Origin: UBA1189 sp045654565
Lineage (GTDB): Bacteria; Bacteroidota; Bacteroidia; Bacteroidales; Bacteroidaceae
DNA: 5,935 bases
Direction of reading: 5' to 3'
Assembly (NCBI GenBank): GCA_045654565.1
Contig: JAZONP010000147.1
Span: forward strand, 1 to 5,935
A model generated the notes under the pieces. The model had not been told where the DNA came from and did not search any database. It saw only the letters and a program-made list of their open reading frames with translations. Shown here one piece after another: positions 1 through 4,835 of the stretch. Made by a program: the position numbers and the translations under genes. The number at the start of each line of letters is the position of its first letter. Position 1 is the stretch's first letter.

Positions 1-1263
1 AAAATCAAAATAGCGCTTTCCCACAAAAACGTTTTCTATCAAGTGCTTTAACAAACCGTCGAGTGCCCTAACCGAACGCCCGAGTTCAGTAGTTGCAATA
101 TATTGAGAATGGGCAACTTGCTCTGTTTCATAAATCAATGAGCCAGCTACAATCTCGCCCTGTACTTTAGCCACGAATAGGCGTATATTCTGCGGGAAAA
201 CATCTCTTAACCGCAACATCTCCTCCACCGTATGCACAGGCTTGCTATTATGCCTCGTACGCAATCTCACATCGAGCATATTCCAAAAACTACGCAAATC
301 ATCGCATTCCTCATAGACAACGTTATTGTTGTGCGCCTTATTTGCTCCAGACCGACGCGATTTATGCAAAGGCAACCGATGAGCATTTTCAATAACAGAG
401 GACACCGCTCGCGCCTCCAAGACTGCCTCATGTCTAAACAACGCATACAAATCCTCTTCGGCAGGCATTCTGTGATATATGTGCGGTGTTGGTTTATAAT
501 ACCAGCATTGCGCATTCAAAGTTCTCCTCATCCATTCTTTTGCGCATGCCATTGCCTGCATGGTATCTATCGCAGTTATACTCTCCGAGAGGAGGAATCC
601 TCCGTAGGTAAGTCCGCCATGAGAGTACACCGCTCTACGCTCTTTCACGTGACAGGCAGGCAGAACAGCTACCAACTCGTTTCGTTTGTAAAACATCAGC
701 GAACAATCCACGAAGCGATCAGCATGATAGTCCATATATCCGCGTTTATGCAAGAAAGTAGCGTTCTTTGCCTTATCAACAAAAGCATCCCACTCTGCCG
801 CGAGAGATGAAGAATAAGGTTTCAACTCCACAAGTTCGCCACGATACTCTTCATAATCGCTGATGTAATCTTCGGCATCGAAGTGATGCGAAGCCATCAC
901 CATAACGACCGTACCTTCTGCGAAGTTTTTCAATTCGTCCCACACCGTAGGTGCAATGAGCACACCACGACGCGGCGAGTCCAGATGTATGGTAGCACGA
1001 GTAACCCCGTCATCAAGCAATAGGTCGAAAGCTCCATGAACAGCTACCACCACCTGCGCACAATGTCCATGCGAATGCCCACCACGAGAATGGCAGCCAG
1101 AGAGGTTGTACAACCAGAACACGCGTTCTACAGCAAAGGGCACATGCCCCTCACTCTCCGCAAAAGAGAGTCCCCCACGAGCATCCATAAACTCAGGGAA
1201 GTCAATAATTCGACAACCTCGCGGCAGTCGGTCGCTGGCGCCTCTATTTGTTTGTGCTTCCAT
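1..1263 (-). CDS. FdtA/QdtA-type sugar 3,4-ketoisomerase cupin fused to FemAB-like GNAT acyltransferase (3' end cut by window edge)
   Basis: The minus strand is open without a stop from the ATG at 1263 to base 1, giving 421 residues, so the C-terminus is missing. Residues about 15-145 match the WxcM-like cupin family that isomerises dTDP-4-keto-6-deoxyglucose to the 3-keto sugar: an IIDFPEF start, the RGGHSHGHCAQ metal/active-site-type motif (residues 60-70, His63 and His65), FDLLLDDG (79-86), LDSPRRGVLIAPTVWDEL (94-111) and DYISDYEEYRGEL (132-144). Residues about 157-421 resemble the FemAB-like Acetyltransf_6 GNAT fold: FLHKRGYMDYHADRF (170-184), YSHGGLTYGG (213-222), and a final YFDF that normally opens the last strand, so perhaps 25-40 residues are lost. 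The family suggests synthesis of an acylated 3-amino-deoxy sugar for a surface polysaccharide; the exact sugar and acyl donor are inference. No clear -7/-33 promoter was found upstream. Domain calls are confident, substrate is not. Confidence 0.85.
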   Translation of the reverse strand, partial: MEAQTNRGASDRLPRGCRIIDFPEFMDARGGLSFAESEGHVPFAVERVFWLYNLSGCHSRGGHSHGHCAQVVVAVHGAFDLLLDDGVTRATIHLDSPRRGVLIAPTVWDELKNFAEGTVVMVMASHHFDAEDYISDYEEYRGELVELKPYSSSLAAEWDAFVDKAKNATFLHKRGYMDYHADRFVDCSLMFYKRNELVAVLPACHVKERRAVYSHGGLTYGGFLLSESITAIDTMQAMACAKEWMRRTLNAQCWYYKPTPHIYHRMPAEEDLYALFRHEAVLEARAVSSVIENAHRLPLHKSRRSGANKAHNNNVVYEECDDLRSFWNMLDVRLRTRHNSKPVHTVEEMLRLRDVFPQNIRLFVAKVQGEIVAGSLIYETEQVAHSQYIATTELGRSVRALDGLLKHLIENVFVGKRYFDF

Positions 1264-1363
1264 ATTATACTATATTCTCTGGTACAAAGAACGTCTTTTT
1301 CTCGCTTCGAGCACCATATTTTCGTAATTTTTCCACAAAGATATATTTTTTTTCTGACATTCC

Positions 1364-1394
1364 TTTGCCAAATCGAAAAAAGTACCTACCTTTG
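1364..1394 (+). promoter_or_regulatory. Bacteroidetes-type promoter of the tRNA operon
   Basis: TTTG at 1364-1367 (-33 element) is followed after exactly 19 nt by TACCTTTG at 1387-1394 (-7 element). This matches the known Bacteroides sigma-ABfr consensus TTTG-N19-21-TAnnTTTG. Transcription would start about 1398-1401, roughly 28 nt before the mature 5' end of tRNA-Ser, a normal length for an RNase P-processed leader. It is the only full-consensus promoter I found in the window. Confidence 0.85.
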
Positions 1395-1426
1395 CACCCG
1401 CAAAAAGGAGATAGCTCGTTTCTCTT

Positions 1427-1513
1427 GGAAGTTTGGGTGAGTGGCTGAAACCACCAGTTTGCTAAACTGACGTACGGGTTACCGTACCGGGGGTTCGAAT
1501 CCCCCAGCTTCCG
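1427..1513 (+). tRNA. tRNA-Ser (anticodon GCU)
   Basis: An 87-nt cloverleaf of class II type. The acceptor GGAAGTT (1427-1433) pairs with AGCTTCC (1506-1512) with one G-U; the discriminator is G1513. The seven-base anticodon loop TTGCTAA holds GCT at 1461-1463, which reads AGC/AGU serine codons. The long variable arm is a hairpin of GTACGG and CCGTAC around GTTA, as expected for serine tRNA. The T arm is GGGGG-TTCGAAT-CCCCC (1489-1505). CCA is not encoded (CGA follows the discriminator). It is the first gene of a two-tRNA transcript. Confidence 0.96.
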
Positions 1514-1535
1514 CGAAGTGGTCCTTTTTGCACAC

Positions 1536-1607
1536 GGCGCTTTCGTCTATCGGCTAGGACACATGCCTCTCACGCATGGAAGACGGGTTCGATTCCCGTA
1601 GGCGCTA
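1536..1607 (+). tRNA. tRNA-Glu (anticodon CUC)
   Basis: A 72-nt cloverleaf starting 22 nt after tRNA-Ser. The acceptor GGCGCTT (1536-1542) pairs with AGGCGCT (1600-1606), with G-U pairs at 1:72 and 6:67; the discriminator is A1607. The anticodon stem is CATGC/GCATG with loop CTCTCAC, placing CTC at 1569-1571 to read GAG. The T arm is ACGGG-TTCGATT-CCCGT (1583-1599). CCA is not encoded. A CUC isoacceptor normally supplements the essential UUC tRNA-Glu, which would be elsewhere in the genome. Confidence 0.95.
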
Positions 1608-1614
1608 CAAAGTC

Positions 1615-1652
1615 AGAGGAGAGTCAATCACATGATTGACTCTCCTCTTTTT
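1615..1652 (+). terminator. Rho-independent terminator of the tRNA operon
   Basis: A perfect inverted repeat of about 15-16 bp (arms 1615-1630 and 1633-1648, effective loop ACAT) is followed directly by a T run ending at 1652. It begins 8 nt after tRNA-Glu. The convergent dehydrogenase gene stops at 1665, so the hairpin also lies just downstream of that gene; on the minus strand only TTT follows after a short gap, so a second role there would be weaker. Confidence 0.92.
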
Positions 1653-1664
1653 ACATCCTCCTAT

Positions 1665-2615
1665 TTAAACCACATTCTGTGGATGACCTTCGATAAAGGC
1701 ACGCAGATTGGCCTCACAAATCTGTAACAAACGTGTGCGCGCTTCGAATGTGGCCCATGCGATATGGGGAGTAACAAAGCAGTTACGCGCCGTGAGTAAA
1801 GGAGACCCTACACGCGGAGGCTCCTCGCTCAGAACATCGATGCCTGCTGCATGGAGCGCACCGCTATCAAGCGCTTCAGTCAGGGCATGTTCGTCCACAA
1901 TGGGACCACGCGCTGTGTTGATGAGTATGGCTGTGGGCTTCATCAGCGCCAAACGCTGGGCGTTGACAAGATGATACGTATCAGGAGTAAGCGGACAGTG
2001 CAGACTCACCACGTCGGACGAAGAGAACAGCTCGTCAAGAGAACATTTCTCCACCCCTTCGGGGAGCGCTTCCTGTGGCTTCGAGGTGTAGGCGACCACC
2101 TTCATCCCGAAAGCCTCGGCAAGGCGCGCCACGGCACTACCCGTACGACCGAAACCCACGATCCCCATCTGCCTACCGGCGAGCTCAATGGGCGAGTTGT
2201 CCCAGTAGCAGAAGTCGGGGCTTCCTGCCCAGCGCCCTGCGCGATTCTCGCGGGCATAGTAGTCTACGCTTTGGGTGATGTTGAGCAGGTGCGACATCAC
2301 CATCTGAGCCACCGAATGGGTACTATAGGCAGGGATATTGGTGACGGTGATGCCATGCTTGCGGGCTGCCTCCGCATCTACCACGTTGTAGCCTGTGGCC
2401 TGCACGCCGATGTAGCGTAGCCGGGGGAGCTGGGCAAACTCCTTCTCACCAAGCACCACCTTGTTTATAAGTAGCGCGTCGGCATCTTTGGCGCGTTCGA
2501 TTACCTGCTCGGGTGCTGTGCGGTCATACACCTTGAGTGTCCCGAATTGCTCTAAGCAGTCATAGCTGAGATCGCCCGGATTGAGGGCATAGCCGTCGAG
2601 GATAACTATTCTCAT
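1665..2615 (-). CDS. hprA: D-2-hydroxyacid dehydrogenase, hydroxypyruvate reductase/glycerate dehydrogenase type
   Basis: A 316-residue cytosolic NAD(P)H-dependent oxidoreductase, full length for the D-isomer-specific 2-hydroxyacid dehydrogenase family. The N-terminal catalytic lobe contains VQATGYNVVD (71-80). The Rossmann domain begins at GRQMGIVGFGRTG, with the GxGxxG dinucleotide loop at Gly154, Gly156 and Gly159. Catalytic residues are visible: Arg236 in NTARGPIVDE, Glu265 in GIDVLSEEPP and His284 in TPHIAWATFE. The family reduces 2-keto acids such as hydroxypyruvate or glyoxylate to the D-hydroxyacid; the specific substrate is inferred from overall resemblance to Bacteroidales glycerate dehydrogenases and could differ. 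The ATG at 2613-2615 lies 3 nt after the rarA stop, so it is almost certainly co-transcribed with, and perhaps translationally coupled to, rarA. No Shine-Dalgarno is visible, as usual in this phylum. It converges with the tRNA operon. Confidence 0.93.
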   Translation of the reverse strand: MRIVILDGYALNPGDLSYDCLEQFGTLKVYDRTAPEQVIERAKDADALLINKVVLGEKEFAQLPRLRYIGVQATGYNVVDAEAARKHGITVTNIPAYSTHSVAQMVMSHLLNITQSVDYYARENRAGRWAGSPDFCYWDNSPIELAGRQMGIVGFGRTGSAVARLAEAFGMKVVAYTSKPQEALPEGVEKCSLDELFSSSDVVSLHCPLTPDTYHLVNAQRLALMKPTAILINTARGPIVDEHALTEALDSGALHAAGIDVLSEEPPRVGSPLLTARNCFVTPHIAWATFEARTRLLQICEANLRAFIEGHPQNVV

Positions 2616-2618
2616 AAA

Positions 2619-3890
2619 TCACTTATATCTGTCTTTCCAAAGATACTGCATGCGTTCCTTCAACTTCTCCTCAGCAGCGTTGGGTTGTGGTGTCCATAGT
2701 GTAGTGCCGATGAGGTCATCGGGGAGGAACTGCTGTTTCACGAAATGGTTTTCATAGTCGTGGGCATACTTGTACCCTTCGCTGTAACCCAACTCCTTCA
2801 TCAGCTTGGTAGGCGCATTGCGCAGGTGCAAGGGCACGGGCAGGTTACCCGTCTGCTCCACGAGGGCGAGCGCCGTGTTGATGCCCATATAGGCCGAGTT
2901 GCTCTTGGGACTGGTGGCGAGGTATACGGTAGCCTCGGCAAGGGGTATGCGCCCCTCAGGCCAGCCTATCTTCATCACAGCATCGAAAGCCGCATTGGCA
3001 ATGAGCAGTGCATTGGGATTGGCCAAGCCGATATCCTCGGAGGCCGAAATGACGAGTCGGCGAGCAATGAACGAAGGGTCCTCACCTCCCTGTATCATAC
3101 GGGCCAGCCAGTAGAGCGCTCCGTCGGGGTCGCTGCCACGGATGGACTTGATATACGCCGACACGATGTCATAGTGCATCTCTCCATCCTTATCGTAGGC
3201 CAAAGGATTCTGTTGTAGGCGTTCAGTGACCATGGTGTTGGTGATGACAATCTCGTCGGCACCGCTCTCGGCCTCCACCACCAGCTCCAGTGTATTGAGC
3301 AGCTTGCGAGCATCACCACCCGAGAAGCGCAGCAGGGCATCGTTCTCGGCGATAGTGATATATTTGTCCTTCAAGTAGAAGTCCTCCTTGATGGCGCGGT
3401 CGAGCAGCTCCAACAGGTCGGCCTTGTCGAGCGACTTGAGGATATAGAGCTGGCAGCGCGAGAGCAGGGGGCGTATAATTTCAAACGAGGGATTCTCCGT
3501 GGTGGCACCGATGAGTGTCACGATGCCACGTTCCACAGCGCTGAGCAGCGAGTCCTGCTGCGACTTGTTGAATCGATGTATCTCATCGATGAACAGGATG
3601 GGGCTATGCTGAGAGAAGAAGCGGTTCTTCTGTGCGCTCTCGATGACCTCGCGCACATCCTTCACGCCCGACGACACCGCGTTGAGCGTATAGAAGGGCA
3701 CCTCCAACTTCTTGGCGATGATGTTGGCCAATGTGGTCTTACCCGTCCCCGGAGGCCCCCACAGGATGAACGACGATATGCGCCCGCTCTCTATCATGCG
3801 GCGCAACACAGCATCGGAGCCCACCAGATGCTTCTGTCCTATATAATTGTCGAGCGTCGATGGACGCAAGCGTTCGGCTAATGGTTCCAT
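2619..3890 (-). CDS. rarA: Replication-associated recombination protein A (RarA/MgsA, AAA+ ATPase)
   Basis: A 423-residue AAA+ clamp-loader-like ATPase acting on stalled replication forks, related to E. coli RarA and eukaryotic WRNIP1. The frame is open from an ATG at 3923, but I chose the ATG at 3890: the family starts with PLAERLRP directly after Met, and a promoter -7 box lies between the two ATGs. In numbering from 3923 (subtract 11 for the chosen start): IGQKHLVG (28-35), Walker A GPPGTGKTT (56-64), Walker B ILFIDEIHRF (109-118, Asp113/Glu114), sensor 1 ATTENPSFE with Asn144, LLSRC with arginine-finger candidate Arg156, sensor 2 GGDARKLLN with Arg206, then the helical tetramerisation region with SEDIGLANP (295-303) and a C-terminus containing GYKYAHDY (383-390). 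All key residues are present and the length is normal. It is first in a two-gene unit with the dehydrogenase. Confidence 0.95.
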   Translation of the reverse strand: MEPLAERLRPSTLDNYIGQKHLVGSDAVLRRMIESGRISSFILWGPPGTGKTTLANIIAKKLEVPFYTLNAVSSGVKDVREVIESAQKNRFFSQHSPILFIDEIHRFNKSQQDSLLSAVERGIVTLIGATTENPSFEIIRPLLSRCQLYILKSLDKADLLELLDRAIKEDFYLKDKYITIAENDALLRFSGGDARKLLNTLELVVEAESGADEIVITNTMVTERLQQNPLAYDKDGEMHYDIVSAYIKSIRGSDPDGALYWLARMIQGGEDPSFIARRLVISASEDIGLANPNALLIANAAFDAVMKIGWPEGRIPLAEATVYLATSPKSNSAYMGINTALALVEQTGNLPVPLHLRNAPTKLMKELGYSEGYKYAHDYENHFVKQQFLPDDLIGTTLWTPQPNAAEEKLKERMQYLWKDRYK

Positions 3891-3894
3891 ATTG

Positions 3895-3902
3895 CAAAGG
3901 TA
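3895..3902 (-). promoter_or_regulatory. -7 promoter element for rarA (candidate leaderless start)
   Basis: On the minus strand TACCTTTG (3902 to 3895) is a perfect Bacteroidetes -7 box followed by CAAT and the ATG at 3890. The extended core TACCTTTGCA is identical to that of the tRNA promoter at 1387. No TTTG or TTG lies at the expected 19-21 nt upstream (the bases there read GCGT/AGCG), so the -33 element is missing or divergent. If used, transcription would start within a few bases of the ATG. Confidence 0.5.
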
Positions 3903-4007
3903 ATCTTTTTGTGCGACAATCACGCTTGTCCCTCCAATAAAAAAACGGGAAGTACCTCTGCAAACCTCATATCAATATGTACAATTAACCTTTGCCGCCT
4001 TAGATTT

Positions 4008-4047
4008 ATGCAACATTTACGCAAGAAACAACGCAAATATTACGCAA
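4008..4047. repeat. Four AYGCAA repeats at helical spacing
   Basis: ATGCAA at 4008 and ACGCAA at 4019, 4031 and 4042 occur at steps of 11, 12 and 11 bp, about one helical turn, so all would face the same side of the DNA. A fifth copy (ATGCAA) lies at 4084 inside the direct repeat TTATGCAACAT. Read on the minus strand the unit is TTGCRT. The array is about 110-150 bp upstream of rarA. It could be a cooperative protein-binding site; no known regulator is identified. Confidence 0.55.
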
Positions 4048-4165
4048 TTTCAGAATGAATATTTCACTCTATATCTGAAGATTATGCAACATGGAATACA
4101 ACTCTTGTATTTCGTTATTTATTTTTTCACAATAATTTAGGTTTTACCAAAGTCTCAAGATTGTC

Positions 4166-4180
4166 TCCTTAAATTAAGGA
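4166..4180. repeat. 15-nt palindrome with single central base
   Basis: TCCTTAA-A-TTAAGGA is a perfect inverted repeat of 7 bp arms around one base. The form is that of a dimeric repressor operator, but no adjacent gene or promoter depends on it in an obvious way, so its role is unknown and chance in AT-rich DNA is possible. Confidence 0.35.
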
Positions 4181-4230
4181 CCAACAAAGCACCTGCGACA
4201 ACTGTTTTTCGCACCACCAGCAACAATTTT

Positions 4231-4310
4231 CCTCACCTATAAAAGTTTCCGCGGTAGTTATCGAGGATGTCCGCGATAACGAGCAATGCATAGCGCGGAA
4301 ACTACTGAGG
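4231..4310. other. Three-tier nested inverted repeat carrying CCGCG motifs
   Basis: Three perfectly paired stems are nested: CCTCA (4231-4235) with TGAGG (4306-4310); AGTTTCCGCG (4244-4253) with CGCGGAAACT (4294-4303); and GTTATCG (4257-4263) with CGATAAC (4274-4280), whose loop can add GG/CC pairs. CCGCG occurs at 4249, 4271 and 4315, with its complement CGCGG at 4294, and the 9-mer CCGCGATAA is directly repeated at 4271 and 4315. The block is richer in G+C than its surroundings. It may be a structured RNA, a REP/MITE-like repeat or a cruciform; nothing in the sequence decides among these. Confidence 0.55.
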
Positions 4311-4322
4311 CACACCGCGATA

Positions 4323-4343
4323 ATTATTGCGAGAAGCAATAAT
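4323..4343. repeat. Perfect 8-bp hairpin abutting the IS left end
   Basis: ATTATTGC (4323-4330) and GCAATAAT (4336-4343) pair fully around the loop GAGAA. The hairpin ends 4 bp before the inferred left terminus of the insertion sequence. No T-tract follows on either strand, so it is a poor terminator; it could be part of the target site recognised during insertion. Confidence 0.5.
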
Positions 4344-4347
4344 ATTG

Positions 4348-4371
4348 TGTCTTGTCCTAGAAAAAGTTGAC
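4348..4371 (+). repeat. Left terminal inverted repeat of the IS3 element
   Basis: A 24-bp terminus beginning TGTCTTGTCCTAG and ending GTTGAC. It begins with the TG expected of IS3-family ends. Its internal half GTTGAC (4366-4371) is also mirrored by GTCAAC at 4380-4385, forming a 6-bp inverted repeat around 8 bp just before the OrfA start at 4388, which could serve as a transposase-bound autoregulatory site. Confidence 0.7.
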
Positions 4372-4387
4372 ACAAACGCGTCAACGA

Positions 4388-4771
4388 ATGAATAAGAATT
4401 TTAAAGAGAATCCGCAAAAGCATCGTCCTTGCAAAGAACTTCGTCTTCGATATTATGATGAAGCTATTCGTCTTTATTACGAAGAGCGATGGGGATATGG
4501 AAGTATTGGGAAAAAATTAGGGATTTCACCGTCCACTGTTGCTCATTGGATTAGTATCTTTGCAGAAACAAATCCAGAAATACACGAGCAGATGAAGAAA
4601 GACACCGTTCCCACTCCCGAAGATTACGCCAAGCTTCAGGCTGAAGTTGCCCGTTTGCAGAAGGCGCTCAAGGATGCCAACATGCGTGCTGAGTTCTACG
4701 ACACGATGATCGACGTCGCCGAGGAGATGTTCAAGATTCCCATACGAAAAAAAGTTGGCCCCAAACAGTAA
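4388..4771 (+). CDS. IS3-family transposase OrfA (helix-turn-helix subunit)
   Basis: A 127-residue DNA-binding subunit from the ATG at 4388; an in-frame TTG at 4367 lies inside the terminal repeat and is unlikely to be the start. Residues about 25-57 (YYDEAIRLYYEERWGYGSIG, then KKLGISPSTVAHWISIF) form the helix-turn-helix that binds the IS ends. Residues about 80-108 (YAKLQAEVARLQKALKDA and beyond) form a leucine-zipper-like coiled coil for multimerisation, continuing into YDTMIDVAEEMFKI, typical of IS3 OrfA C-termini. Alone it usually acts as a regulator; by -1 frameshifting at 4747-4753 it becomes the N-terminal part of the OrfAB transposase. The first ~200 nt are AT-rich with codons such as AAT and TTA, whereas from about 4600 the gene is more GC-rich like the rest of the element. 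No consensus Bacteroidetes promoter is visible upstream. Confidence 0.9.
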   Translation: MNKNFKENPQKHRPCKELRLRYYDEAIRLYYEERWGYGSIGKKLGISPSTVAHWISIFAETNPEIHEQMKKDTVPTPEDYAKLQAEVARLQKALKDANMRAEFYDTMIDVAEEMFKIPIRKKVGPKQ

Positions 4772-4835
4772 GTTCGCTTCATGCAAAGAACCGCTCTGAA
4801 TTTACAGTGAGCGGTATTTGTAAACTGTTTGGGGT
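4747..4835 (+). promoter_or_regulatory. Programmed -1 ribosomal frameshift signal (slippery A7 plus branched stem)
   Basis: Seven A bases at 4747-4753 lie in phase with OrfA as A_AAA_AAA followed by G, a canonical bacterial -1 slippery heptamer. The -1 frame is open from 4693 to the OrfB stop at 5706. Five bases after the heptamer begins a perfect 11-bp stem: CCCCAAACAGT (4759-4769) with ACTGTTTGGGG (4824-4834), extendable by a G-U pair (4758:4835). Its 54-nt loop contains a second perfect stem, CCGCTC (4791-4796) with GAGCGG (4809-4814). GAGGAG at 4721-4726 is upstream but rather far to act as a Shine-Dalgarno stimulator. The product would be OrfAB of 439 residues from the ATG at 4388, with Lys-Lys then Ser-Trp-Pro at the junction. 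Confidence 0.85.

Larger units (their letters stand above)
3903..4347. other. Gene-free intergenic region with dense repeat and palindrome content
   Basis: No credible coding sequence. The region is AT-rich and low in complexity from 4060 to 4160. It holds a phased AYGCAA array (4008-4047), an 11-base direct repeat TTATGCAACAT at 4006-4016 and 4082-4092, a 15-nt palindrome (4166-4180), a nested inverted repeat with CCGCG motifs (4231-4310) and a hairpin (4323-4343) next to the insertion sequence. No tRNA or full consensus promoter was seen. A minus-strand open frame at 4169-4423 crosses the IS left end and has no family character. Confidence 0.7.

Noticed and set aside
232..810. Plus-strand open frame of 192 codons
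   Set aside because: It lies opposite the continuous cupin-GNAT reading frame, which has clear family motifs; the plus-strand translation has none.
1036..1440. Plus-strand open frame of 134 codons
   Set aside because: It runs antisense to the cupin domain, through the tRNA promoter and into tRNA-Ser; no protein character.
1851..2420. Plus-strand open frame of 189 codons opposite the dehydrogenase
   Set aside because: Shadow of the minus-strand dehydrogenase, whose catalytic motifs are complete.
2745..3218. Plus-strand open frame of 157 codons opposite rarA
   Set aside because: Shadow of rarA in GC-richer coding DNA; no recognisable motif.
3987..3994. Plus-strand promoter box AACCTTTG
   Set aside because: The conserved TA of TAnnTTTG is absent and no TTTG lies at the right spacing upstream; no plus-strand gene follows for 390 nt.
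4093..4113. Intrinsic terminator at a 7-bp AATACAA/TTGTATT hairpin followed by T-rich DNA
   Set aside because: The stem is almost all A-T and no plus-strand gene ends upstream.
4169..4423. Minus-strand open frame of 84 codons across the IS left boundary
   Set aside because: Its hydrophobic start comes from reading the IS end and palindromes in reverse; it spans two DNAs of different origin and has no promoter or family signature.
4721..4726. Shine-Dalgarno-like GAGGAG as frameshift stimulator
   Set aside because: It is 20 nt before the slippery heptamer, further than the usual 10-14 nt, and it encodes Glu-Glu in OrfA.
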